Assembly: GCF_000165425.1 (NCBI RefSeq)
Contig: NW_001798975.1
Location: forward strand, 225,313-289,312
From: Paramecium tetraurelia
Taxonomy: Eukaryota > Ciliophora > Oligohymenophorea > Peniculida > Parameciidae
Length of the DNA: 64,000 bases
Reading direction: 5' to 3'
The translations under genes and the position numbers were made by a program. Below are positions 1-11,073 of this stretch, in pieces. The notes beneath the pieces were generated by a model that was given only the letters and a program-made list of their open reading frames with translations, searched no databases and was not told the DNA's origin. Position 1 is the stretch's first letter, and each line of letters starts with the position of its first letter.

Positions 1-1700
1 TATGTAAGTTAAATTAGGTTGGGTGACATATATTTCTATATTCAAAATAAGTTTAATGTAGTATCGAATATATCTATCGATCAAATCTATTGAAATTGTT
101 AGACCCTTACAAGTGTAATCAGAGAAGATTTTCATATCCTGTTTTTACATGTTTACAGAGAGAGTCTGTTTCTTTTCTCCCCAAAATCCTCTGCAAAAAC
201 AGTAAAAATTATTACATAGTTCTACGTGAGTTTTTATTAGAATGAAGCATTGCATCAGAAACTTCGATTTGTTGGGATTAAACACATCAGTTGTCTGATA
301 GACATGCTATTAATTAACGCACAACAACTCATAGAGCCGCAGGAATTGTAGAAAATACTAGTAATTTGTGAGTCTAATCATACTCACTTACTCTAACTTC
401 TATAAGCAGATCTGTCTTTCAATTTGATGAACATCGTCATTTACGATTAATGATTTGGTTATTGATTAGGAATTTCGTTTCAAAATCTTTTATTTAGGTG
501 GAATATTCTCAGGATGCAAGGTGTGAGTTATTATTTTTTTGAAATTGAAGTCTGTCAATTGGTTGAGCATTTTGCACATACAAGGAGATATCATCATTGA
601 CAAGGTGATTATGTCGTTTATGTGTAATTGCAACAATTTTAAAAAGGATAAACAAAAAGCCAAAGAAAATGCCAAGTGAAATACATAGATTTTATATGGC
701 TAAACAAATGGAATATTGAAGGATTGATCTTGTAGATCAAATATCAAGTTCAATATTCCAAAGCATGACAACACTTGCTCAAATACTAGGTTGTTGTATA
801 TGGTCATTGGATCTACGATGTAAAGTACGCTGAAGTATATAAGAGTTGGAATTATTCTCAGCATCTGTCCTATCTTAAATGAAGTGGTGATTCTCAATCT
901 CAAATAATTGGTGTCTTTAAGTCGATAGGATTATTACATGTACAAAGATAGAGTCTCTAATATTATGAGAAAAAGCAGTTAGATTGAGTTGAGGGTAAAG
1001 TTTAAAATAAACAGTCCGATTGAGTAATTGGTTTGATTGTGGATTCTATAAAATATGATGGCAACCCAATAAATTTAAGGTAGGAACATGATGTGGGTGA
1101 AATAATTGGTTAATATTGAGGTTCGTAGTAATTGCAATTCAATTAGGGATCCATTGTCGGTGCCCATTAATTGTTTCAATAGGAAATGCTCTGTAAAATC
1201 ATTGTTATTGTAGGTGCTATTCAGTAGATTAAGCGATTCTATAAAATAAGTTAATAATCATTACAAAAACTATTTCCATCTACTTTGTTAAATGTCCGCT
1301 TATTTTGAAATTTTATTTATTTAAAATGTAAATACTCCAATCTCAATGCAACCACGTTGATAAGCAACATTAAAAAGAGTGATGCCAAAAATATTATTTA
1401 GAAATATATAATTTCTTCTAAGGACAAATATTCTTATATCAAAATGGTAGGCATCGTAATTCTACATAACAGTTCAACCTTATCCTGACTCGAAGATGGT
1501 TAATCAAATTCAATATTAGTATTAAGCATTCGAATAATATGTTTATATAGCAAAACTAGAGCAATCGTTTAAAACATTCTAATGAATTCACACACTGTCC
1601 AAAATATTTTGTTTTCCTATTCTAATGCTACCTAGGTATGTCCAATCAAATATTATAATTGAAGCCTTTAATATTTCAAACATTTCTTAATAAATTTCAT
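1..1700 (-). CDS. Multi-pass membrane protein, 3' end outside window
   Basis: The minus frame is open from an ATG at 1700 to the window edge (about 558 codons visible) with TAA/TAG as Gln. One 26-nt intron (1239-1264) joins two open exons. Hydrophobic segments lie near residues 33-50, 97-120, 188-202, 208-235, 262-282 and 325-345, separated by short polar loops. The visible C-terminal part is polar and Lys/Gln-rich. I do not recognise the family with certainty; the layout resembles the large multi-TM proteins abundant in ciliates (TmcB-like or channel-like), which is inference. A rival reading at 1290-1390 looks ankyrin-like, but it does not join to the upstream exon. The C-terminus is cut by the window edge. 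Confidence 0.6.
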
Positions 1701-3328
1701 TAATAAATGGAAATTTATCTATGTTTTTTAATTTAAAAATAGTATTTTTTTTATTTGTTTTCATTGATTTTGATGGAAGATATTAAATGCCATTACCACT
1801 CAAATATGGGAATCAGAAGCGAACTTATAATAATTATGGATACAAAATGACTTTTTGAATTGCTTGAATATCATTGTATCAAAATACTCTAATTATAATA
1901 AGGATTATTATACGAATTGCCATAATAATTTTGAATTAAAGTGATGATATATTATTATATATGTATTACTTAATATATTTATTCTTATTAAATTCAAGTT
2001 TATGAGAATAGAAAAACATGTAAAATATCTAAGATATGCAACATAAGGAGTATTCTAATCAATGACCTAATTATACCTTAATTGTAGTAATCTTTGCTTA
2101 TTAAATTTAAGGTAAATTGATAAAATTATTAAGTTTAAAAAAAAATTAGTCAAAACTATTGGTGCAATTCATAAGATTATAGTCTAAACTATTTTGTGAT
2201 ATAAAAATTTGAAAGATGTATTTCTCAATATAATAATAATATTTTAAGTATTCATAACGGCTAAGATTTCAGAAGTCTTGTAATCCTTAAGAATTTTATT
2301 ACAAAAAAACTGATCTTTTTTATGTCGAAAAAACAGAAATATGCCCAATAAAGGATAATTTAAGAAATTAATAAAATCTTAAATTATCATAAACAATTAA
2401 CTTAATTATAGATAAAAGACATTTAATACTAATAATCAGAATTTTATAAATTGTTCTAATTTTAATAGAAAAATAAAACAAAGAAGTTTTAAAAATAAAA
2501 CTATTTCTTTAGTAAAAATGCCTAAAGACATTTTATAATTGGATAATTATCCAATTAATAATAAATTCATAAGCAAATTTTTTTTCATGAGAAGCCTATT
2601 TCTTAGTATATTTAACAAATCGTATTTTGCACTATTATCAGATAATATTTTCTTTATAAACCCTTAAATCTATAGTATATCTTTATTTAGATCAAATGCA
2701 ACAAAATCTCTATCAGCTTTTATTTTAGGAAAACTGATAACTCTTACATTTTGAAATCAATTACTTAATTTCATTAGATTTTATTATTTAACTTTTAAAT
2801 ATTAAGATTGCTTAAAAATTGGATTTATAAATAATTCATGGATTTATATTTAAAGTTTTTACCAAAGTCCTTCAAAAAGGGTAATTTTGAAATTTAATTC
2901 ATATTATTTGTATTCTTAGAAGTATTTTAATCCATTTTCATAATTCAAAGTTATAAGCTTTTTATCTAATTATTTCAAAATAAAGAAAAGAAAAGTTGAT
3001 AAATTAATTGGTTATACAAAATTTGGTTTAATATCCGTGAGGCTTATTATTGAAATGTGTTGAAATAGAGTAAAAATAAAAATTAAATATTATTAACATA
3101 ACCATCAATAACATTATGGGAATAATAAATATAAATATATATTAAATTCATTTATTTCGATTCTTAATTTTTTTTGAACCAAGAATATTATAAGGCACTA
3201 TCCTTAAATGCCAATAAACTCAAAAAAATGAATCTACATCTTCAGAATATATTTACTCAAAAATATAACATGAATAAATAAAATTAATCTAATAAATAGT
3301 ATTTGATATTATTTTACAACACAAAATC
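1701..3328. other. AT-rich gene-free stretch, 1.6 kb
   Basis: There is no open frame with protein-like composition on either strand under the ciliate code. TGA/TCA is frequent in all frames and poly-A/T runs dominate. The stretch separates two divergently transcribed genes (membrane protein minus, 3329 gene plus), so both promoters should lie here. It is much longer than the other gaps in this window. Confidence 0.5.
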
Positions 3329-4084
3329 ATGGAAGATTAGGAGAAAGAGAAAAGTAGAAAACCGATGACTTTAAGCCAGAGAATAAGGATGGAATTGTCT
3401 CAGTAGTAGGAGGAAAAGAAACCTGTCGAGGGACCTTAGTTGATAAAGCACAAACCATCGAGTTATGATGAGGAGACAGGATAATTGTATTCCTTCTATG
3501 CTAGTGCAGTGAATCAAACTTCTCAATTTTTTTCAAACATTTTTGGGGGAACATATATTCCACAGTATTAATATAGTTTCAAGCACAAACAAAATGTGAT
3601 AAAATATGTGTTCGAAAAAAATAATGTGATTGCTGAGTATGTGAGCAAGGAGATGAGAAAGAGTCAATAAGAGAAGGACTTGAATGACTTACTGCAATTG
3701 TAAAATCGAATGATGCTGGTTGCTTAACTTGCTGATTGTAGGAATAGAATAGGAATCTCTGCGTATTGTTGGGGTGCTTTGATGGGTAGTCTTTGTATGT
3801 TATTGCCAATCTCAATCTGGAGGAAGGGGGCGATATCGATGAGTGTGTTTCATCTCTTTGGGAGTTACGTAAGCCAGGCAAACATCGATAGGGTTTTCGA
3901 TAAGGTTTATTAGTTCTATGTGCAAGATTTGGAGGAGTACAAGAAAGAGAGATAGAACATTACGGTGGGGTAAATAAAGCAGAGTAAATTGGACAGAGAT
4001 TTGGAGGATGTAAAATATATTGATATATAATTTATTTAGAAAAGACTAAGGAAGTACTTGCGAGAAATTAGTAAATAATAATGA
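3329..4084 (+). CDS. Unknown 251-residue protein with one hydrophobic hairpin
   Basis: Intronless frame of 252 codons from ATG to TGA, with many TAA/TAG codons read as Gln. The N-terminal 45 residues are charged (KEKSRK, QQQEEKK). The middle has one hydrophobic stretch around residues 145-185 (contains YCWGALMGSLCMLL). The C-terminal third is Lys/Arg/Glu-rich and probably helical. No known domain is recognised. The base composition is less AT-rich than the flanking DNA, which supports a real gene. The small TIM gene starts only 22 bp after the stop. The function is unknown; a membrane-associated protein is a guess. Confidence 0.7.
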
Positions 4085-4106
4085 GTTTTAATTTTATTAT
4101 ATAATT

Positions 4107-4256
4107 ATGGATATTATTAAAAACTGCTTCAAGAAGTGTGTGTATGCTTTCAATAGTAGCACGTTCATCAACAGCGAAGAGGAGTGTGTAAAGGAGTGTG
4201 TGGAGTAATACAAAAAAAGAATTAATTTAATCGAAGATGCAAAACAATAGAAATGA
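4107..4256 (+). CDS. Small TIM chaperone (Tim8/9/10/13 type)
   Basis: This 49-residue frame contains a twin CX3C motif: Cys7-FKK-Cys11 and Cys27-VKE-Cys31, separated by 15 residues. This is the signature of small TIM proteins, which ferry hydrophobic precursors across the mitochondrial intermembrane space as hexamers. Family members are usually 80-100 residues, so this is short on both sides. The N-terminal helix before the first Cys is only 6 residues, so an upstream start or exon may have been missed. No intron is seen. It is the first of two probable mitochondrial components in the window. Confidence 0.7.
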
Positions 4257-4376
4257 GTTATTTTATTTATTAAATGAGTAAAGACTTCATTCATCCTCCC
4301 TGTAAGAGATTCGGTAGAACTGCATTCGAGAATACTGGTTTCAATACAGTTCGTGCTCATCACAGTCTTCAAAAAG

Positions 4377-5305
4377 ATGGTTGCACAAGAATGGAATCCT
4401 TAGTAATAATCGTATGTAAATAAAAATAGAAATTTTTGGCAAGAAAGAATTGCAAGATTGATGCTTCAATAATTTTGATGGGACCTAAGAAGCATAATAT
4501 TCTGAGGTTGAAACCGAATAACAATCTGTGCATCAATGGTTGGGATTATGGCGAGAGTAATTTGAGTTAACAGAATTAGAGTAATATGAAACGAAGGAAC
4601 CAAATAGAGATACATTAGTTGAGTAGATTCGTAATGGAGATGAGATGATGAAGAAATTGGAGGAGTACGATGACAAGATGAGAGAAAAAAATTTATTTAA
4701 CTTTGGATATTAGGATAGATTCGTACAATTAATAAGCAATCAATTCAAATTACCTTAAAACAAAGAACAGAAGATAGAAAAAGTAAAATGTTATTATTAA
4801 ATAGATCTTAGCTCTAAAAAAATAGATGAGAAAAATAAACAAACTAAATCAAGAAACATTAAGCAAAATTAGTTAATAAGACATCGAAGTTGTAGACTCC
4901 ACTTCAAGAATGATGTCATCTACTAAACGATCGAATTATTAACTGCCAATCTACAGTGAAAATGATTCAGTCATACAAAAATGCGATACTGAAAATAATT
5001 TAAAATCTCGAGAAACTGAATCCCCAAATTTGAAATCCATCACTGATTTCAAAAACAAAATATTTGGAAATTATATCAAGAGAGTGAGTAAATAAAATAG
5101 TCAGCCCACTCTATTGTCTACTCAAAATAGTTATCGGCAACATTGCAAACCTTTAAGAAATTTACTCCTATGTAGTGGAATACAATTAGGAGAAACAAAA
5201 ACTAATTGCAGGGACAAAAGCTATTACACTCGAGCAGTATTTTTTCCAACTGAATCGAATATAGCAAAACAATGCTCTTTGCTATAATCATAATATCAAT
5301 TTTGA
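4377..5305 (+). CDS. Unknown Gln/Lys-rich protein, one frame disruption
   Basis: The frame starts at ATG 4377 (MVAQEW), with NFWQERIARLML a little downstream. It runs into TGA at 4476-4478 directly after a T4 run (4473-4476). Dropping one T restores a frame that continues as FDGTQEAQYS and stays open to TGA 5305. A 22-nt intron at 4783-4804 splices in phase 0. The protein (about 300 residues) is polar, helical and Gln-rich, with no recognised domain. No GT-AG pair can bridge the break, so it is an indel, a sequencing error or a programmed shift. The gene converges on the kinase gene with only 4 bp between the stops. Confidence 0.6.
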
Positions 5306-5309
5306 ATAT

Positions 5310-6684
5310 TCAAATTATGTGATCAAATTACGATGTATTCAATTTTTTTATACTCTTTTGTTTTTATCTGGGTTAGCTTGAATACTGCATCCTCTCTGTA
5401 GTCACAAACGATCCTTAATACTCCTAAATTTCCTGATCCTTACTGAATTCAACAGTGTGCTATTTGGACTACAGAAACCCTTGCTTTTTTTGGATGACAC
5501 TGTATTTTTGTATGTTCTTAAAGAATTCATGATTCAAACACTAAATAGCTGTAGGTCTCAACTTAGGATCTCTTGATAACATTCTTTAAACAAGATTCCT
5601 CAATAAAACAAATGCATACTGTCAAATTCACAGGCAGTTATTGCAGAGTTAGATACGTGAAATCAATATTGCATTTCTTATTGAGCTCAAAAACATAGGA
5701 AAATTAAGATCCTGGAAAGACATCCCTGCCTGTGAGCAATCTGTAAAAGATCACTCCACAACTGAAGATGTCGCAAGCCTTATCATAAGTCCCATTAGGA
5801 TTTTATAAGTTAATGATTTCTGGAGCCACAAATCCAATAGTGCCGCATTTGGGATTTTTGAACTTCTCTACTTGGTTATGCAAATAAATTTACTCAGTGT
5901 ACTATAAGTAGCCAAACCTAAATCTACTATTTTCAACCTAACCTACCCTCCTTTTACCTCCAGAATGATATTTTCAGGTTTAATATCTCTATGCATAATG
6001 TTTTTTGAGTGCATGAATTCTATACCCTCCAATAAGGCCTCTCATATTTATTGATCATTATACATGCATAATTTGTTTAGTCTACTCCAATTGGAAAGGC
6101 TTATGATACCCAAGATACAATTATAAAGTTTTGCCCTTCAATAGATCCATCACAATGTAAAAACTGGTCTCTCCTTGATACACTTCCTTGACCTTAACAA
6201 AAGTAGGGTGCTACAATTGATTATTAATTTCAATTTCCTAAAAACTCATATCTTCCTTCTTCACACATTTTGCAGCATATTCTTGTCCACTTTCCTTCTC
6301 TGTCACACCCATCACTTTCGAAGAACTTCCGCTCCCCAATATCTTCTAAGGATAGAAAAAGTCTTGAACTTTGGAGAACAGCATTCTCCCCGCTAAGAGA
6401 CTTTTTAGTTTCTTCAGCAAATTGCCTTGATGACTCGTAAATTCGTATCCATTTATTGAAAACCCAATCAATAGGTCTTTCACAACGTACCATTGTACTA
6501 AGTTTGGAAAACAAATCAAAAGAGAAATAAAGGGTTCTTCCTTATTATAAATATGCAAGAAATCTTTCTTCAAGATCAATCGATATGAATCTTGTAATTT
6601 AATTTAAAGTATTTCATCATTATCGAGAAATTAGAGTTGAGTTTACAGAACCATCTAATAGACCTTCTCAAGGCACGGAAACAT
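5310..6684 (-). CDS. Ser/Thr protein kinase with PH-like N-terminus
   Basis: The first ~125 residues look PH-like ([17 protein letters not shown]). The kinase domain follows: glycine loop [11 protein letters not shown]-lysine in YAAKCVKK, catalytic [11 protein letters not shown] in place of DFG, then [10 protein letters not shown] and [11 protein letters not shown] of subdomain XI. Three introns (25, 35 and 21 nt) are needed. At the third, splicing leaves one base too many (total length minus introns is 3n+1), so subdomain XI is out of frame by one. The fold resembles ciliate CaMK/CDPK-related kinases but lacks EF-hands. Whether the gene is intact is uncertain. The start was chosen as the first ATG upstream of the PH-like part. 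Confidence 0.75.
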
Positions 6685-6726
6685 TATAAAATTTGATAAT
6701 TATTTTATGTATAAATACTTCCCAAC

Positions 6727-7815
6727 TCAAATCATAGTTTACATAGTCTAAAACACCAATTCTTATATTTCTGATGAGGGTTCAATTCTCATTTACCTCC
6801 CCATTGATTCAGGATGCTTGTCTATCTTCAAAGCCATGCTGTCAATACAACTTAACTAACTAGTGTAATCTCGTCTCTCACATGAAGAGTATTAAGATAT
6901 CAACTCTGTTACATTACTAAGCCGATTATCTATCCACATGAATTCATTGAAATTTGATCTAACGTACCTTCTCTAATAGGATGTATATTATCTCCATTTA
7001 ATATAGAAATTCTCTATGAAACTTTTAACTCTTTGTCTCTTTAAACTTTCCTTTCTTGATTGAGAGTAATTGGGATTCGCATTAATCGCAGTGAAGTGGC
7101 CAATCAACTCCACAAAGAGATCATACCCTATAGGTGTACAAAATCTTAACTAACTAAGGTTGCCAATTTGCTTTATTTTATAAAATGTATAAAATTCCTT
7201 CAAAATTCCTTATTAAATCATTTCATTGCACCTTTTGTTTCATGTATTGAATACCTTTCATAAATTATTTAACATATGTTTTCTTGGGGTTCACTAAGAA
7301 AGAACCCTCTAACATCCAGAATTTCACATAATTTAGGTTCATCATGTTTAAATGACGACTGATATTGTTTACCATTCGTAAGCAGAGCAAAGCGGATTGC
7401 TTTTATCAAACGATATTTATCTGTAATTGGTGGAGATTCGTTATATTTGTTACACAGTTGCTTCAAGAGAGTTTGAGGATCAGAACAATCGAGGAGGATT
7501 TATTGAGCCTTTTGATCAGCCATCTGAATTTCTTCTTCGGTGAATTATTCATGTCTCGATTTTAATACTTAATTAATAAAGAAGCAACATCCTCCCTCAA
7601 TAATGGGATTATCAATATTTTGAAGGAGTTTCAAGACTTCCTTCTTAAATTAGAAGCTAGTAATGAAATTGGTTAATCCATCGTACTTGCCTACCAATTC
7701 ATAATTTGATAGATCCTTTGGCCAATGGGTGGATATTGGCCAATTTTTATAGACCTTTTTAAAGTTTACGATGAGCTACTTGCAAAGAATCAGCAGGGAT
7801 GACCTTAGTGTTCAT
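6727..7815 (-). CDS. Unknown 346-residue protein
   Basis: Three exons joined by introns of 25 and 23 nt give exactly 347 codons ending at TGA 6727. The protein starts MNTKVIPADSL and contains NWPISTHWPKDL near residue 17. A Cys-containing helical middle and a basic region (RKESLKRQRVKSF) follow. No domain is recognised. It lies 42 bp upstream of the kinase start on the same strand and is divergent from the thioredoxin gene. Clean splicing and composition make it a real gene; its function is unknown. Confidence 0.7.
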
Positions 7816-7899
7816 CTATTTGCTTAAGACTTGGACAATTTCTTATTTTTATGACCCAGCGAGACCGGAGACTATTAATAATTTTTTCATATATAAAAA

Positions 7900-8860
7900 A
7901 TGCTTAAAAGAATTGTTAATTGGTTTCCTCGATTCTCATATTAATTCGGAGGAGTCTATAAATTTGTCATGGAAGCAAATGATTTGTAGGAAATAGAGAA
8001 ATTAAGTGAAGAGAGGATGATCTTTTTAAATTGTTATGCTTCTTGGTCCTCAGAATGCAAATAATTCAATTAAACATTACTGGGACATGTGAGACAGTAT
8101 GAGAATGTAGGCACACTTATTAATGTCGACATCAATAAGAATGAAGAAATTAAGTAATAATTGTAGATTCAATCCATTCCCTTTGTAGCTTTGGTTTATA
8201 AGAACTCTTTCATAGATATATATTAGAAAAATTAAAATTTAGAGAATTTCATTGCTTCTATAGATCGTTTATCCAAGGAGATAAAGGGAGAGGTAATAGG
8301 GGACAAGATTATAGTGGAGTTGAATCAGCATTCCTTCAAAGAAAATGCCCAAGAATTGATTAAATTAAGTGCTTCAGGTCTGGAAAACGAAAGATTAAAA
8401 CAATATTATGATAAGTTTAGACTGTACTAGGCTAAGGGACATGTGTTATTAGGGTAATTTGATATGGCGGAGGCATTGTTCAAGTAGATTGAAAGGAAAT
8501 AACAAGACTAAGAATTTAATAAACTACACTAGGAGATCACGGAATTCTATAAAATGATTAAGGATTGGCATGAACTACCTCAGACGATAAAGGAGGAGTT
8601 GCAAGAATTGGACAAGAGACCAGATGATTTGAATTTGAGATTTCAGATTAGTGAGAATGCTATAAGTCATAGAAAATACGATTTGGCTATAGATTTGTTA
8701 TTGGATGTATATTTGATTTCGAATTTAGTTAGTAAGGATTGATAGGAATTGGGAGGGCAGGAAAGCACAGAAGAGTTTACAATAAATTTTTAGGGAATTG
8801 GGGTCGCAAAATGAGAGAGTAATTAGGAGTCGTCATGAATTGGCGTAGTTATTATATTGA
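7900..8860 (+). CDS. Thioredoxin-TPR co-chaperone, CnoX/YbbN-like, probably mitochondrial
   Basis: The N-terminus (MLKRIVNWFPRFSYQ) is basic and amphipathic, consistent with a mitochondrial presequence. A thioredoxin fold follows to about residue 130; the active-site region is ASWSSEC, so the first redox Cys is Ser50 and only Cys53 remains. Residues ~165-312 form TPR-like helices. The end (LVRIDRNWEGRKAQ, IFRELGS) matches the conserved C-terminal block of bacterial CnoX/YbbN. A 22-nt intron (8707-8728) restores that block; total coding length is 313 codons. E. coli YbbN also has an SxxC site, so loss of oxidoreductase activity with retained chaperone-holdase function is a reasonable inference. 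Confidence 0.85.
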
Positions 8861-8871
8861 ATTTAAATTAA

Positions 8872-9241
8872 TCAAACTCTTCCTCCGATTTCCAATTGAT
8901 TTTCTTATAATTTCTTGTTGATGAAGTCTTGTATTAGTTGTGTTCTCACTTGCAATCCATTATACCAGAAATATCCAATTCCAGGGATGTAAATGCAAAA
9001 GAAGATGACCATGAAACAAATGACTGTGGCTTCGAAATTGTTATGAATGCCAGCCATACCTACGATTAAAATTCACATTACACACAATCCAAATGAATAT
9101 GATGACCATGTATGTTAACAATATCAATCCAACGATGGCCAACCATTCCATTAAAGTTGTTTTTTGCTCTTAGGCTTCATTTTTGTTTTGTGGGACATCG
9201 TCATAATACCCATTTTGTTATTACAAGAATCCTTGTTACAT
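8872..9241 (-). CDS. Small two-TM membrane protein
   Basis: Two exons joined by a 22-nt intron (9060-9081) give 115 residues. The N-terminus is polar (QQQ, Asn-rich). Two hydrophobic segments follow at about residues 33-55 (WLAIVGLILLTYMVIIFIW) and 66-88 (EATVICFMVIFFCIYIPGIGY), with a short hydrophilic loop and a charged C-terminal helix. This is a hairpin-like double-TM topology with no recognised family. It converges on the thioredoxin gene with an 11-bp gap. Confidence 0.7.
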
Positions 9242-9358
9242 AATTAAATTATTTAAGATTCCATATTATTTTGCAAATAAATTTCAGAGTGTATGATGCA
9301 ATGTATAGAGACATTTAAAATAGAGGATTAATTGTTCATATTAATAATATTTAATCAA

Positions 9359-10969
9359 TCAATCATTTTTGCTGAATCTGACAGTCTTGAACTTCTTATC
9401 CAGATATCTCTAATCTCTGCATTAGCCAATTGCCACCAAAGGACATTGCTGTCTTTTTTCAACCATCCCTTAAATGATACATTAAATGCAAAATAGGAAA
9501 TGTTAACACGGAAAATGGATAACTTCCCTCGTGTTCTTCTAACACTTGATACATAACTCCTGAATAATCCTCTGTCTTCTTCTAGTCTTGCTTTTCAGTT
9601 TGTCCTATTCATCCTGTCGCAGTTTCTCCCCCAAATTTGTGATTTAAGCCTTGAGATCCTGGGTTTCGTAATGAACCTTGTTTCTTTTCTCGGTGTAGAT
9701 CTCAACTCGTTACAGTAGTTTTAGTTTCTCTTTCGCAAATGAATCAGCTAATTTGAATAGTTCAGATTGATTTGTCATATCACTTTAGATTTTGGTTCTT
9801 TAGACTTGATAATAATGGTCGAGTTTAGTGCTACGATCTTGAAGATCGATTATAGATTGTTCTTTTAATTATTACTTAACTGATTCGAAATCATTTAATT
9901 ACTTATTTTACGTAGTCAATTGTATTCTTAATTGGGTTTCCAGGTTTTCAAGTTTTTAGATCTTTTATTCCAACACTTTGCTTTCCTCAATTTTCTTCTA
10001 ATCGAATTTGGACTTCTCCTGTTCAATAGATTTTGCAATTTCCAATTATTCATTCAATAACTTTTGTAATTCTAATAATTATATATTATCCGTAGGCTTT
10101 TTTGTGGGGAGATTCAACAATTGCTCAGATGATGTTGGGATGGCCAGTATCACCCAAGGTTCTTGAAATTGAACACCTGGAAAGGGATTCACATCCTCAT
10201 GAATCAAAATCCAAAGGTAAAAGAACTTATTGATTTATCTTCTATTCATATACATGATATGATCCTCTGGATTGGTGAGAGCAGTTTCCATAAACTCGCA
10301 TACTCTTGATTGGTCAAACAGCTGACTACTCAATTTGATATTGTGTTTAACCATTAATTGATGAAAGGAATCTTTGGTTAATTTATAAGGATACTCTTTA
10401 TTGATCATTGAGAGATCTTTGTAATGATTAAACAATTTGTGATAAGCAGACTCCAACACTTTGGATTGCAACAAGTACAATTACAATTTCTCCTTTTTCT
10501 CAATTTGCAAATTCCTGATTTTGGCAACGGTGTCTCTTGGGATGTTCAACCTAGGATCAGTTTTGTGCAGAGGAAATATGCTCTCAGGTTGGTGGTCCTT
10601 CTTATTCAGGTAATGGTCTTTGTAGTTTTCAATAAGTTTGATGATTTCCCATCTTCCTTTTTTGGACAAATTTATCCATTGCTCTGGCTTTTTATCGAAA
10701 ACCATCTCAAAGTTCATTATATGTTCGGTGTCTTTGTGATCCAATAATTGCTGGAGTTCCTCAAAGACTTTGAGACAGCGATGACACATGTAGTATTATG
10801 AGGATTATCTGATTTCGGATCTCTGATTTAGTAAATGACATTTCTACAGGTGCACCAAGTAATCCCAGACATTGTTGAATGTGATTGTGTGAAGTTGTAC
10901 TGAATTGTAGGGACATTCCTAATTGAAGTTAGGTTGTTGAATCGAATCGGGATTTTCTGGATTTTGCAT
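9359..10969 (-). CDS. RING-finger protein, coiled coil, probable E3 ubiquitin ligase
   Basis: Intronless, 536 residues. The N-terminus has Cys/His pairs (HLQKCHLL, then CHRCLKVF with a downstream HKDTEH) that look like a C2H2-type zinc site. The centre (residues ~280-460) is a strongly charged coiled coil. From residue 473 there is a RING-like pattern CIKC-x10-PCQHFLFCIQC followed by a CPL block, fitting a C-terminal C3HC4 finger, although the last metal pair is less regular than usual. E3 ligase activity is inferred from the RING only. The gap to the kinase-side neighbour (8872 gene) is 117 bp. Confidence 0.75.
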
Positions 10970-11073
10970 TGATATTATTTAAGAGCCATTTCAATTAGCA
11001 TCTTGAGGATTGCTGCTTCGAAAAGCCTCTTAATTTTTTGTTGTAATGATTAATATTTTTCAATTAATTTATC

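Noticed and set aside
1290-1400. Ankyrin-like reading (ITLFNVAYQRGCIEIG) on the minus strand
   Set aside because: It needs a 45-nt intron and has an upstream TGA, while the rival frame is open for hundreds of codons and uses a typical 26-nt intron.
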